Assembly: GCF_048569485.1 (NCBI RefSeq)
Contig: NC_134361.1
Location: forward strand, 173,444,492 to 173,508,491
Length of the DNA: 64,000 nucleotides
Reading direction: 5' to 3'
Origin: Anomaloglossus baeobatrachus
Lineage: Eukaryota; Chordata; Amphibia; Anura; Aromobatidae
Shown here: one piece after another, positions 1 to 11,776 of the stretch
Layout of the letters: every line of letters begins with the position of its first letter
Numbering within the stretch: the first letter of the stretch is position 1
The notes under the pieces: model-generated
Seen by the model: only the letters and a program-made list of their open reading frames with translations
The model's database searches: none
What the model was told of the DNA's origin: nothing
Position numbers and translations under genes: made by a program

Positions 1-180
1 GATGGGTGCGGACACAGTATGAGGAGTGAGGGAGGGATGGGTGCAGACACAGCATGAGAGGGTGGATGGGTGCAGAAACAGTATGAGGAGTGGTGGGGAT
101 GGGTGCATACACAGTAGGAGGAGAGGGGGGATGGGTGCAGACACAGTATAAGGAGGGGGGATGGGTGCAGATATAGTATG
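1..180. repeat. Degenerate minisatellite, about 30-35 bp unit
   Basis: About six imperfect copies of a purine-rich unit containing GATGGGTGCAGACACAGTAT follow one another from the window edge. Spacing varies from about 28 to 36 bp because of G-run length changes. No coding potential is apparent. The array may extend left of the window. Confidence 0.8.
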
Positions 181-764
181 GAAAGCAAGGAGGTGATGAC
201 TATGGAGGTCGTTATGAGACGATATGGGATGAGAAAAATGACACATAATAAAGACTGGGTAGGTTGGGGGAGGGACAATTTCTTTCAAGGAAGATAGTTT
301 AGAAGTACAACGTGAGAAAATTATAACCAAAAACTTCTAAAATTGCCAATTTTAATTATTATCAAGTTTAAAAGGGAAAGAAGTCCCAACATCAATATTT
401 AACAATAAACATCAATTTCAACAATACAAATATCAATCAAATAACGTACAGGGGAGGGGGGGCCTGACCCTCAATAGACCCTAAAACTCGCCCCTTCCTT
501 GCCGCGGAGGTCGGCACCCTAGAGGCCTGCGCAGTTGGCGCCCCCGCTCAACGAAGACTATCCCTCCGGGCCCTAAATGACCCTAGCAGATGAGGTGATA
601 GTACTAAAGGAATAATTTCCAATATAATGAACCAACAATAATCTCTCAATTATGCAAAAAAATGGAAACACTGTCACCAGTATAATTAGACTAGAGACAG
701 TGATAGGGTACAATGACCCAGGAAATAACCATTCAGAGATGAACTAATGGTTCAAAAACAACCG

Positions 765-804
765 CCCGACGCGTTTCCCCTCATCCATATGAGGTTCTTC
801 AGGG
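765..804 (-). ncRNA. Hammerhead-like ribozyme in PLE 3' region
   Basis: The minus strand reads core CTGAAGA, then a hairpin (CCTCAT-ATGG-ATGAGG) as stem II, then GAAACGCGTC. Flanking CCC and GGG can close stem I. Stem III is reduced to about two base pairs (AC/GU), the form described for PLE-associated minimal hammerheads that cleave best as dimers. Conserved core residues CUGANGA, GAAA and UH are all present. Activity is inferred, not shown. Confidence 0.7.
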
Positions 805-1968
805 GTGGAAAAAATAGTCAGTTCAAAATTAGCTCAATAGAAAATCAGATGTTGGTAGTCCTGAGTCCCACTGAGAGCAAATTAACCCCAGAGTATATAC
901 AGTCCCAGTAAGCATAAGATAAAGCCAGATGATTCACACCCAACAGGTTAAATAATCAAAAGGGGTGTTCAAATTGCATAGATAATGCTGGGACAAGGGG
1001 TAAACAGCAAATTATTCAAATATACAGTATTGACTACTTAGCTTAAGCCTCAGTGTAAGACAGATAAGGACAGTTTCCACTGGACTCCCTAGATAATGAG
1101 CGGGTCCATTATCCCCGTATCAGCAGCAGATACACTCCTCAATTTGCCATCCTCCGGTTTGGACGCAGTCAAAGTGCCATGGTGCAAATTCAAATGGGGA
1201 AGAAAAGATGCCCGCACATTGCTCACCTATATATAACAACCCAAACACCTTCTCACCTGTGATACGGCCAATGATTAACCCCTTCTGGCTCACTCATGGA
1301 CGCATATGCTAAGGCGGGTTGCACACATTCTGTACCCAGTACTTCCGCCCCTCCACGTGCCGCGGTCACGTGATCGGGAACCCCCGATGACGTCCGCCCG
1401 CGCACGCGCCATAACTCACGCCCACTGCCGAGCACCAGATTGAAAGGAAGGCTGCGGTCACGTGAGCGGAGAACCCGGTGACGCGCACCCGCGCATGCGC
1501 GCCAATGCGTCCCACAGTGGAACGCTATTAGTGGAAGCCAAGAGGGACAACAGATAGAACTGCACCACCAATCACGCCCCCTCTCCTCTCAGACCAGCAG
1601 AGAGAGGAGAGAAGGAAAATAGTTATTAGAATCTCTATATGAAAAGGTGGTGTTTGAGACAAAATAAAGATAACTCAGATCAGCCATTACGGAGGGGATA
1701 CAGTGATTAAGGTGAGACAATAGAAAGGATTTTTTCTGTTGTATACATTAGAGTCCCTATCCCATTATAGTAACTGTGATAGAAAATTATAAATGTCATG
1801 AATATGAACCTAATATTAGGTAAATAATAAAACGCCACATCCTTTGCGGAATAATAGGCATAGCAGAAAGCAGGGGCTAAAAAGAATAGGGCAAGTTTAA
1901 GGGCAAAGGCAGCAAGGAGAAAACCCACCAAAGGCTCTGGAACTAATGGGCATGCAAAAAGTGAGGTG

Positions 1969-3897
1969 CTATAAAAAACATCCAAAATGTAACTGTTCAT
2001 TCAGTCCAGATGGACTCACAGTACATAGTCTGTGAATCCATCGGGCCTCCTTCTGCAAGATGAGTCTGTCCCAATTCCCGCCCCTAACCGGCGGTGGGAC
2101 CACCTCGATGGCATTAAAGGTAAAACCGTCCAGTCCACCTCCATGTTCCATCCTAACATGCCTTGATATTGGAGTATCCCTGGCATTCCTTATATCTCCA
2201 ATATGATCACCTATCCGTTTCTTGAATTCACGCTTAGTTTTCCCTACATATTCCTTCCCACAATCACATCTAAACCGGTAGATCACACCAACCGTGGTGC
2301 AGTTGGCAAATTGTCTATTGAAGTATGTTCTCCCTGTTACTTCACTGAGGAACCGATCTCCCCGTTTGACAAATCTACAAAATATACATCTCCCGCACCT
2401 GAACGTGCCCACTTTCCTGGTGTCCAGCCAGGTTGATCCAGACGGCGAATCATAATTGCTATGGACCAACCTGTCTCTGATGGTTCTACCTCGTCTGAAT
2501 GTGATAGAGGGGGAGGGAGATATAAAGTCTACAAGAACCGGATCTGCCTTCAGGATATCCCAATATTTTCCAAGAATCCTACGAACATCCTCCGACCGGT
2601 CATCAAAATCCCCGATAATTCTCATCACTTGTGTGGTATCCCTGACCCTTGTCTGCAAGGTGGTACTCCTCGGTGTCATGACTGCATTTCTATATGCTGC
2701 ACTTAATACCTGTTCAGGATACCCCCTGTGAAGGAACCTCCTCTTGAGATCGCTTGCTTGATGGTAAAAATCAGTAGTGGAGGAACAGTTCCTTCTCATC
2801 CGAAGGTATTGCCCCCTCGGTATTCCTCTCCTAAGACTCAGCGGGTGGTGGCTCTGCCAATGGAGAAAGCTATTAGTTGACGTGGGTTTGCGAAAGGTCC
2901 TAGTTTGGATCTTACCCTGGGCATCCCTAAAGATTGATAAATCCAAAAAGTCAATCTTATCCTTTTGAAAGTCTGATGTAAACCTCAAGCCCAAGTTGTT
3001 CTTATTTAGATCTTCCACAAATCTCCTAAACTGTGCTTCTCCACCCGACCACAATACCAGCACATCATCGATATAACGCCCCCAGAATGTTATATGGGGG
3101 CTCCACCAGGACGTTTCCTCACCAAACACGATGGTATCCTCCCACCAGCCCAGGTAGAGGTTAGCGTAAGTGGGAGCACATGGGCTCCCCATCGCTGTAC
3201 CCCTGAGCTGGTGGAAAAATTTCCCATCGAATCTGAATACATTATGTTTAAGGATAAAGTCCAAGGTGGCTATGATGAACTGATTATGTGCAGAAAATTG
3301 TGTGCCTCTTGTACTGAGGAAATATTCCACCGCAGTGACACCCAGATCATGCGGGATGCAGCTGTAGAGGGTCTCTACATCAATTGAGGCAAAAGAGATA
3401 TTATCCTCTACAGCTACATCCTCCAGTTTCAAGAGCAGATCCGAAGTGTCATGTAAATATGAAGGTAGCGCTGTGACAAAACCCCTCAAAACCCTATCCA
3501 CATATATGCTGCTATTTTGTGTAAAGGAGTCGACCCCCGAAACTATGGGGCGTCCACGTAGGGGGTCGACCCCCTTATGCACTTTGGGTAGGGAGTAAAA
3601 AACCGGTAAAACCGGAAATTTAGAATACATAAAGTCCATCTCGTTTTTCGAAATAAGTCTACGAGACTGAGCTTCCTCAAGTAATGAATGGAGTTTCTGA
3701 TTAAACCCTACAGTCGGATCTCTCCTAATGACTCCATAAGTATCCTTATTATCCAAGATGTCACAGCACATCCTCCTATACTGGCTATGAGTCAAAACAA
3801 CCAGGTTACCACCCTTGTCGGATGGCTTTATGACGATTGAATCATCCTTCATTAGTGTTTCCAATGCCTCCCTCTCCTCTCTCCTCAGATTGCCTCT
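1969..3897 (-). CDS. PLE reverse transcriptase-GIY-YIG endonuclease, 5'-truncated but otherwise open
   Basis: This is a long open frame of a Penelope-type polymerase, which copies the element's RNA into a nicked target. In order it shows the PLE DKG motif (IKPSDKGGNLVVL), the RT palm (SIDVETLYSCIP), GTAMGSPCAP, the catalytic RYIDDVLVLW, a cysteine-rich linker (FRCGRCIFC) and a C-terminal GIY-YIG-like nuclease (GVIYRFRCDC...EYVGKT) followed by an arginine-rich helix. The open frame runs upstream to an ATG at 4176, but everything beyond 3899 lies outside the element, so that start is a junction artefact. The N-terminal coiled-coil part of PLE proteins is missing. The frame has no internal stop, which suggests a fairly recent insertion. 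Confidence 0.9.
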   Translation of the reverse strand, partial: RGNLRREEREALETLMKDDSIVIKPSDKGGNLVVLTHSQYRRMCCDILDNKDTYGVIRRDPTVGFNQKLHSLLEEAQSRRLISKNEMDFMYSKFPVLPVFYSLPKVHKGVDPLRGRPIVSGVDSFTQNSSIYVDRVLRGFVTALPSYLHDTSDLLLKLEDVAVEDNISFASIDVETLYSCIPHDLGVTAVEYFLSTRGTQFSAHNQFIIATLDFILKHNVFRFDGKFFHQLRGTAMGSPCAPTYANLYLGWWEDTIVFGEETSWWSPHITFWGRYIDDVLVLWSGGEAQFRRFVEDLNKNNLGLRFTSDFQKDKIDFLDLSIFRDAQGKIQTRTFRKPTSTNSFLHWQSHHPLSLRRGIPRGQYLRMRRNCSSTTDFYHQASDLKRRFLHRGYPEQVLSAAYRNAVMTPRSTTLQTRVRDTTQVMRIIGDFDDRSEDVRRILGKYWDILKADPVLVDFISPSPSITFRRGRTIRDRLVHSNYDSPSGSTWLDTRKVGTFRCGRCIFCRFVKRGDRFLSEVTGRTYFNRQFANCTTVGVIYRFRCDCGKEYVGKTKREFKKRIGDHIGDIRNARDTPISRHVRMEHGGGLDGFTFNAIEVVPPPVRGGNWDRLILQKEARWIHRLCTVSPSGLNEQLHFGCFL

Positions 3898-3918
3898 AGG
3901 GGTAGGTTGGGGGAGGGA

Positions 3919-4250
3919 TAGATGCAGGCATGACTGGGTAGTGTGTTTGGGGCAGTTTGTAGAAAGGACTTCATTGGGGCATATTGTGAGGCCACAGCAA
4001 GGAGGGGACGGTATGGCGAGAAGGGAGGAGTGTGATGAGAGGGAACAGTATAGAGACTGGGCAGTATAGGAGGACACAGTGTAAAGAAGTGTGAAGAGAG
4101 TATGGAAAGGAGAGGGCAGTGTGGAGGGCATGACCATAAGAGGGACTGTGTGCATCATATTTTGTGCAGGGAACACAGTAAGGGGTAATTATTTACAGTA
4201 TGTACAAGTGCAGGGTAGGGCAGATATTTTTATTCAGGGACATTATAATG
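3919..4250. other. Purine-rich degenerate sequence, no gene seen
   Basis: GA-rich, low-complexity sequence resembling the flank left of the PLE (recurring gaggag, cagtat and gggcagt words). It probably belongs to the same minisatellite-like region that the PLE split. No open frame with a recognisable product is present. Confidence 0.5.
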
Positions 4251-5318
4251 ACACTCTTATTTTTCAGGCTTTGTGTCGGGATGGGCTGGAGAAACCAGAG
4301 AAGATAAAAGTCTGCAGAGATGAGCTGTGGCCATGAAAAGTCATCATGGCATCTGGACAAGATAAAGAAAAGAAAAAGAATGACTCTTCAGAGACGTCAT
4401 CTATAAGCATTGGCGGACTTAGACTAAAATTCAGCCCTGGCATTTGGAGGTGCACAGGCCCACATTATGAATGTGTAATATATTTGTGCACTTGCGTCCA
4501 GTATTACTGCTCATTCCTATTTATTGCTTTTAGTTGCAGGACCTAGCAAAGCTGCTATCTTACCTACAGAGCTGGGTATCAAAGATAATGAAGAGGATTC
4601 TGCTCTCCATAGTGCTGTGGCCTCTTCATATTGCTGATGGGCAGGTATGCAAAATCAGATACCTCTGAACTAATATTGATGACCTATTGTACAGATAGGT
4701 GATCAAGAAAGCTGTAGTTTTCACTGGTGATAATTTTTTGGGGGCAGATCCCACCATGGATACCACTATGAAAGACACTCAAAATGAATGACCATATGCA
4801 TCTACTTTATTCATGCTCCCTAGGTCTAGTATTGTCTGCAGCGCTGATGTCACGTCACAATGACAGTGCTGCAACCAATCAAGGCTGTTATGAATATCAT
4901 CAGAGATGGTGCTGTTCCCGAGAATGCTTCTGGGCTTCCTCTGGTGGCTAGTGCTGGTAGTGAGTCTGATTCTGCATCTGTCGCTCAGACAGGTGCAGGG
5001 GATGATTGCTGTTCCAGGAAGCCTATGGAGTTCAGCCTGGGGGAATAAAGCAAGGCAGTTTCTGTCTAGCTTTTGCCGGTGATAATTGTTTCTGCTCCAT
5101 GAGAAAATGTCCTGAATTCCTTTCTACAGCTTTGAGGCTTTTGCCTTTCCCTGTAGGTTCTGTTTTTGCATTTTTTCCGCTCCTTTTTGGATTCTTCAGG
5201 AATGATTTCTGCAGCAGTTTTTTCGCTCCTTTGCATCGGTTTTGTTTCCATGTCATCCTGGTCTATAGCTATGCCTGATAAGTATTTTTGTTTTTTCCTT
5301 CAGAGATTTAATAGTTTT
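4251..5318. other. Unassigned intergenic sequence
   Basis: I see no recognisable gene. A short plus-strand frame at 4346-4546 begins MASGQDKEKKKND and sits behind an acceptor-like tttttcag at about 4260, but it matches no family I know. Low-complexity T-rich sequence fills about 5150-5310. Confidence 0.4.
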
Positions 5319-5322
5319 CATG

Positions 5323-6429
5323 TGTAGCACCCAGGGATATGGGGTATTCAGTTCCAGGTAGTGTACGTCCTAGGGATGTCACGATGGTGGCTGTTACCCG
5401 GTTCCGTGCCCTGGGCCCTTTTTTGTAATGGGGATATTTACAGGGAATTTTTGAATAAAGTTATTCGTGATGCCACTTGCGGTGTTGCGGCCAAATATAT
5501 GGGGCCGCCGCTGCAGAGTGTTTCTACTGGGGCTGATGGTATGAGCAGCTATTATGGTAGTCCCTTCGCAAGTAGGGTATTGCGCCAGCGGGTGTATGGT
5601 GCGGTGGATGTCAGACGAAGAAGTCCAGACAGATATTCAGTGCAACTGGTTTACTCACTTTTCGAATGTTAACTGTTTGCCCGAGGCCGGCTGGTTACGC
5701 CTCCAGGTCCCCTTCGTCCCAGTGCCAGTCTGGTTCTCTGGTCCCTTCTTCCCCTGCACCTGTCTCTGGTAAGTGGGTCCCCATGGTATAGAACATTGGG
5801 GTCCCCGGTCTGTGGTTTGTCCACCTCTGCCTGACGGTAGCGTGAACCCTATGGGGTTGGAGTCTCTGGTCCTGTCCCCAGTTCTCTCTTTGCTACTGAG
5901 TCTTTGGATTCTTTAGGGTCAGTAAGGTCCTTGATGGTCCCCGTTGCTGTGCAGGTGTTAACAGGTCAGCTTGAAGCTTTTTCGTGTCATAGGGTCCTGT
6001 AGTACCCTGTCGGTGCGTAGTTCCGGGAGTACTCCACTGTACTCCACCGACAACTGCCTCTCCTGGGTACCAGGTCACCATCAACCCGAGCCAGGACATT
6101 GCTCAGTCACACCTTTACACTTCCACTATCAACTCTGTTCTCCAGTCACACACATTCACATTACTGTCTTCCTGTGTCCCGACTACTACCCACAGTCTGA
6201 CCCTCCCACCTGGTCAACTAGTGGACTGAAGTGGCTACACCTATAGGCGGCCATCCATGGTCCCACCCTAGCTAAGTACCATTGTATGGGGGATTGTTGG
6301 GGAAAACTGGGATTACCTGGGTTCTTGGTGGCACCGACACTGAGGTTCTGGGTACCTAAGGGGGTAGGCCCTGCATCCTGGTGGGAATGCAGAACCTTGT
6401 AGCACCCTGATGTGTTCAGGGGAGCTACA
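5323..6429 (-). mobile_element. Solo LTR of a gypsy-type retrotransposon (fossil)
   Basis: A 1,107-bp block starts TGTAGCACCC and ends GGGGAGCTACA, giving TG...CA ends with a short imperfect inverted repeat. It is flanked on both sides by CATG (5319-5322 and 6430-6433), read as a 4-bp target duplication. Inside lies a GTGATGCCACTTGCGGT segment shared with the other LTRs of this window, in the same orientation. No internal coding region is attached, as expected after LTR-LTR recombination. Confidence 0.75.
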
Positions 6430-6433
6430 CATG

Positions 6434-6985
6434 CATCTTTTTGTTACTTGCGTGTGAATAACAGCTTTCCCTGTACTTTGTTTGGAGGACGATTTATTCC
6501 CAGCAAGAAAGGGAGTTTTGCTCCCTGTCTGATCTAGAGCTTGTACTTTTTGTATCTCATGTATTTGCACAAGAGTTCCTGATATAGTGGGAGGAAAAAT
6601 TGTGTGATCTTTAAAAGGAATTTTTGATTATCAGGTGTTGGTATCTTTTTAAGGTTTTTACTGGCTGTAACCAGCAAATCTATCCTATCCTTTTGTATCT
6701 AGCTAGCAGGGCCTCGCTTTGCTTAACCCTACACTTTCCATCTGTGTGTTGTTTTTTTCTTATATCACCGTCGTTATATGTTGGGGGCTTGTCTCTTTCC
6801 TTTGGGGCTATTCTGAGGCAAGTTAAGATTCCTCATTTCATCTTTGAGGTTAGTTAGTTCTCCAGCAGTGACAAGGCGTCCAGGTTGGTTAGGAACGCTC
6901 CACTGTTACGTCTAGTTGTGTTTGTGCAGTTGGAGGATTGCAGCCAGCTAAGTTTCCAACTACTCTTGTGCATTATCTTCCATCA
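6434..6985. other. Unassigned intergenic sequence
   Basis: No gene, structured RNA or clear repeat was recognised between the solo LTR and the LINE poly-A tail. Confidence 0.4.
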
Positions 6986-7147
6986 TTTTTTTTTTTTTTA
7001 AACATCTGTTTATTGAATTTTAACCGAATTTCTTTTACAATCTGCTCTTATACAAAGAGCATTCCATTGATGACATTATAATCAAAACAGTCCCGCCCAC
7101 CCCTCCCCCCGCTCTGCGTGCGACCAGAAGCAACTTAAAATGGTAAC

Positions 7148-8365
7148 TTATGTAATTGGTATGTGTCCATTGAGCAGTTCAAGAAGGTACCAAGAGGTCT
7201 GTTCAAACTGAGATTTAAGTCTATCCTTAAGCACTATAGCCAAGTTAGGTATAAATAAAGACCATGTTTCAAAGAAACGCTTAGTCAACTTCTCCTTATT
7301 CGACAGTGCATCCAGCCAGTCCATTTTGAATATGAACATTAGTTTTGTTTGGATAAACGCTAAAGAGGGTGCTTCAGGATTTACCCAGAGATGTAGGATA
7401 CTTTTCCTAGTGGCCGAGGCCCAAATAGTTAACATTGCCCTGGTACCTCTCAGAAGACTTTGTTGAGCCTCCTCCAACATGTTAAAAATCGCCCACTGTG
7501 GTGTCAGAGCAAACTGAATATTGTATGTGTTTTGTAAGACTGAGTGAACGCTTCTCCATACTCCCTGTATCTGAACACAGTCCCATAAGTGGTGAAACAG
7601 GTCAGTGTCTCTTATGCCACATTTAGAACAAGAGTATAAGGCATTTGTGTCCATTTTTGATTGAATTTTTGGAGTAATATATGCTCTATGTAGAATCATC
7701 AAGGCCATATCTGTGTAGCTACTGGATGAGAGAAATTTACGTTGCAACAGCGTGGCTTGTAAAAAATCCTTTACCTCGAACTCTGGCATGTCTACCTTCC
7801 ATTTTGCTGGACCTGTTGTTTTCCCCTCCCATGTCCAAACTGTACGCAACATTGAATAAACCTGACTAGTCGAGGACGCCTGGCTTCTTGCCCTCCTAAG
7901 AAAGTTATCCACACTTCCTCCAAGATCTCCCTTTGGCTTGTCAACAAGATATTTTTGTGCCAAGCTACGCGCCTGAAGAAAAAGAAAAGGCTGACCCACA
8001 AAAGCTGGAAATCGGTGTGCCGCCTTCTCGTAAGAAAGCAACGACCAATCAGGCTCCATTAGATCTGCAGCATAAGCACAACCCTGCATTGATAATGTTT
8101 CATAAATCCTCGGAGGGCGACCCTGGAGGAATCTCGGATTTCCAATAAAGGGTTGAAATGGGGAACCTGAAGTGTTAATTTTACCAAGTTTCCTCACCTT
8201 CCTCCACGTTTGTATAGTATGCCATAGTGTTGGATGATCCCTAACCTCACTCGGTATTTCCTCGTTCCCTAAATGCAGCAATGCTGTTAACGAGACTTGT
8301 GAACATAGCTGTTGTTCCAATTGTACATTGGCAAAGTGAGATACTCCTCGCACCCAGTCCACCAC
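7148..8365 (-). pseudogene. LINE ORF2 C-terminal part
   Basis: This continues the upstream RT frame after a frame change. It contains the C-terminal cysteine/histidine motif typical of L1-clade ORF2 (CSKCGIRDTDLFHHLWDC) and then an alpha-helical tail to a stop at 7148. It has no internal stop codons over about 400 residues, which points to modest age. It is followed by a short 3' UTR and the poly-A tail. Confidence 0.8.
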
Positions 8366-8448
8366 ATATCTAAAATTTGCTGCTAGATTATATCTGCCCA
8401 GATCTGGAAGATTTATGCCCCCTGCCCCTTTTGGTAATTGAAGCTTGA

Positions 8449-10152
8449 TTAAGCTGATCCTAGTACGCCCCTTGTGCCCCCAATGAATTTTCCAAAGGAT
8501 GAATTTAGTAGCTTAATATCTGATTTGCGTAGAAGCAACGGGAGAGTCTGAAATAAGAACATTATTTTGGGGAATGCTACCATTTTAATTAAGTGACATC
8601 GGCCCGAAAAGGATATTTTCAGATGTTTCCAAGATTGGAGTAGATGTATTAATGAATTTATAAGAGGCTTATAATTAATTTCATATAGTAACAAGGGGTT
8701 TGCTGGGAGCTGAATCCCCAAATATTTAATGGACCTGGTACACCACTGGAAGGGAAATAAGTTGTTATCAATTTTACCCGATTTGTACATTGCCAATGCC
8801 TCAGTTTTTTTGTAATTTACCCTGAAGCCTGAGGCCTTTCCAAAATTATTCAATGTGTTCATTATCTCTGGAATCGCTTGAGAGGGATTGGCAATAAACA
8901 ATAAAATATCATCGGCAAAAGCCAAAAGTTTAATTGTTGTCCCACCGACTCTCATGCTCTGAAATATTGCTAAATTATGTAGGGTCCTCAACATTGGGTC
9001 CAGAGCCAAATTAAACAATAAAGGTGACAAGGGACACCCCTGCCTCGTTCCCCTCTGTACCTCAAATGGCTCAGAGAATGTATTATTTATAGATAGTCTG
9101 GATTTGGGTTCTGTGTATATCATCTTGACTGCTTCGCAAAACCAGGATCCCACCTGGCGACATGCCAAAAGATTATGTAAATAGGCCCAAGAGACCCTGT
9201 CAAAGGCCTTGTCCGCATCAAGGCTAACTACTATATGTTTGGTACATCTATGCTTCCTGCTATAAGAGAGAGCCCCAATAGCCGTCCTGATGTTATAGGT
9301 GATGGATTTCCCATGCACGAATCCCGTTTGGAAGGGCAGAATAAGATCTGGAATCACTTGTTGTAATCTACCAGCTAGTATTTTAGTAAAGATTTTAAAA
9401 TCAGAGTTGAGTAATGAGATGGGTCTGTATCCCTCCACCTGTAGTGGGTCTTTTCCTCGCTTAGGTAATACTATAATGTTTGCCTCATTGAACCTGTCGG
9501 GAATTATTCTATCTGTGACTATCTTATTATACACTGCACATAGATGAGGACCGATAGAGGCTCCCAAGATCTTATAATATTCGTTACTAAATCCATCGGG
9601 CCCTGGGCTTTTGGCTAGTTTAAGAGTGCCAATAGTTTTTACTAATTCTGAAATATTTATAGGGGCGTTTAGTACTACTCTTTGTTCCTCTGTCAAGATG
9701 GGCGCTACGGTACCATGGATAAAATCAGCTTCCCCGTCAACCTCCCTCGGGTCCGCCTCATACAGCGAGCCAAAGAATGCCCTGAACTCTTCCTCATCTT
9801 TTGTTACCATGGTACTATCTTTCTTTTTAATTTTGTGGATTCTAGTGGTGGTTCTAAAGGGTTTGGTTAAAGAAGCTAGTAATTTCCCAGGTTTATTGCC
9901 CCATTTAAAGTATTTATGTTTCTGGTAGTCCAGGTTACTAAGTGCCATCTCATGGGCCAAGGTGTCCGCCGCCTCCTTGGCCTCCAAGAAATGTTGTTTT
10001 GTCGTATCCGTGTTGTTATTTTTAAAATCTTTATATGCCTGCGTGAGAAGTTTTTGTGCTGATATAGTTTGTTCCAGGAGCTTTTTTCTCTTATGGCTGA
10101 CATATGATATTATCTGACCTCTTACTACTGCCTTGGAGGCAGCCCCTTCCAT
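8449..10152 (-). pseudogene. LINE ORF2 reverse transcriptase part
   Basis: This frame holds a complete RT palm in order: GYRPISLLNSDFKIF, the conserved QTGF, SLDADKAFDRV, GTRQGCPLSPLLFNL and AFADDILLF with the two catalytic aspartates. A lysine-rich helical segment precedes RT, and the endonuclease domain is missing. The reading frame is lost near 8.45-8.49 kb by a single small indel and resumes in the segment starting at 8365, so the copy is no longer able to make full-length ORF2 protein. Confidence 0.85.
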
Positions 10153-10307
10153 AATTTTTTATGGTTTTTTTACAATATCTTTTGCGGTCTCCTGACCATA
10201 ACACAAGGCGCTCAACAGCTAACTGATGTGATGTCAGAAATGCAGACAATTATATACACCAGATGCAACAGAAGTTTGTATTCTTTATAACAAAAAGGAT
10301 GCATTAG

Positions 10308-11387
10308 TGACTCGCCCACCCCAGGGCTATGGGACACCCGGTGCCGGGCCGGACTAGTCCGGGGGACGTCAGTGGTGACGGGGCCCGACTCCGTGGCCCT
10401 GGTGGGTGTCAGTTTAATATGGCTGGTGACTTGGGAGCAATTAAAGTATTTGTTTCGTGACGCCACCTGTGGTCTGCGGCTATTAAGCCGTCGCTGCTGT
10501 GTGAGGCCTCCGGGGTGATGATACGGCAGCAATGGTGGTACTGCTCCCCACAGGTGGAGCGGAGCCCCGGGGACACTGTTAGTGCTCGTGAAAGTCTATG
10601 GTGTTGTGTGGCTAACACGGTGCAGGGCCGACAGGCAATGAAAGAACCAGGCACAAACAACAGTCTCTTTACCTTCTCCTCTTTTACTTTAGGAACAGTC
10701 CAATCCTGGGAGACCGTCACAGGTGGTGAAGGGGATCCGGTCGGCCTGGAAGTACTTGGGGTGATCTTTCTGGCCAGCTGAGTATGAGGCCTACTCCTGT
10801 TCCTTTCTTTACTACGATAGGACCCTGCTTCTCTGGATCCAGCAATGGCCCTCTTTGCTGCTGGGACCGGTGGTACGTCCCTTTCCCTCTGTGGTAGGCT
10901 GCGCAGGCCCTCTCTGGTGCTCCTCTGCTGGAGTCCACACCGGGCCCTGATGCTGCAGCTGTACCTTCGGGCTGTTTATGGGCCAGGTGCTTGCAGCTCT
11001 CCTGCCCTTCGGATTCGGCTAACAGGGAGTATTTTAAGCCCTGGTGGCCACAGACTCCGATGTCCGAGTCTCTTCTCTGCCTCTCTGCTACTCCTGCTTC
11101 CCTGGGCCAAGCTGTTCCAGCTCCAGGCCCCAGATCCACAGGACATCACACTCTGCGTCTGCTTCCTTTCACTTCTCTCTACAGACTGAACACTACTTCC
11201 TCCCTCAGGTCAGACTTAAGGAATGCTCCCTGGAATTCCAGGATCAGAGCTCCCCCTGCTGGCCAGAGGGAGAACTGCGTTGGATGTTAAACTTGCTGGC
11301 CAATGGACCTCCCAATTACCTCCAGGCTCAGCATTAACCCTTTGGGAGGGCAATGCTGTTGTGGCGACCAGGTCCTGGGGCGCCACA
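10308..11387 (-). repeat. 3' LTR of the gypsy element
   Basis: The 1,080-bp repeat matches 17228-18305 almost base for base. On the plus strand it begins TGACTCGCCC and ends GGCGCCACA. A purine-rich tract on the minus strand (AAGGGGGAG) directly abuts its internal edge at 11388, as expected for plus-strand priming. Confidence 0.93.
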
Positions 11388-11776
11388 CTCCCCCTTAGTT
11401 AAATTCAGTACTCCCGGACTGTAGAAAACAAAACAAGACATACATGTTACAACCTTAAACAACTATAAGAGTCCAGTGTGGCTCCCTGCCGGGTGTCCAT
11501 TACACTGCTCCATGGGGGACCCGCCGCGATAAAACCCCCAACGTAGGCTCTGGGCGTGCGTCAGAGCATTGATGACCCCACTCTATGCACGCCGGACGGG
11601 TTTTTCTTCAGGGGTTGCTGAGCACACTGGTGCTAACTATGTACAGCTAGGTGTTGGCCACCCATAGTCCAGTGGCCATATTGTCCATTTTCTCAACCAA
11701 AAAAAAACAACATTTTATACACAACATTACAGACATTTCACATAACTATTTACATTCTAATAAGTACTCTTTCTTT

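Larger units (their letters stand above)
276..3899 (-). mobile_element. Penelope-like element (PLE), 5'-truncated
   Basis: The insertion is bounded by an exact 19-bp direct repeat (257-275 and 3900-3918, beginning GGGTAGGTTGG), read as its target-site duplication. On the minus strand it holds a reverse transcriptase plus GIY-YIG endonuclease frame and a long 3' region (276-1968) with a hammerhead-like motif. The 5' end is cut within the coding region, as expected of incomplete target-primed insertion. The 3' region includes a CpG-rich stretch near 1330-1510 and several AT-rich segments. The flanking purine-rich sequence resembles the minisatellite at the window start. Confidence 0.9.
6986..10160 (-). 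mobile_element. L1/Tx1-clade LINE, 5'-truncated
   Basis: On the minus strand this is a non-LTR retrotransposon ending in a poly-A tail (T-run 6986-6999 on the plus strand). It keeps the reverse transcriptase and C-terminal part of ORF2. The apurinic-type endonuclease expected upstream of RT is absent, so the copy is 5'-truncated at about 10.16 kb. I could not find a convincing target duplication. The RT style (GYRPISLLNSDFKIF, FADD catalytic box) fits the L1/Tx1 group common in frogs; the exact family is not resolved. Confidence 0.85.

Noticed and set aside
3898-4176. N-terminal extension of the PLE frame to an ATG at 4176
   Set aside because: The 19-bp target duplication places the element border at 3899; the extension is read-through into flanking DNA.
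4346-4546. Lysine-rich frame MASGQDKEKKKND as a host exon
   Set aside because: No family match, no conserved donor, and repeat-like surroundings; kept only as a remark.
6986-10303. Target duplication of the LINE
   Set aside because: Only short matches such as CTTCCAT near both ends were found, below what could be trusted.
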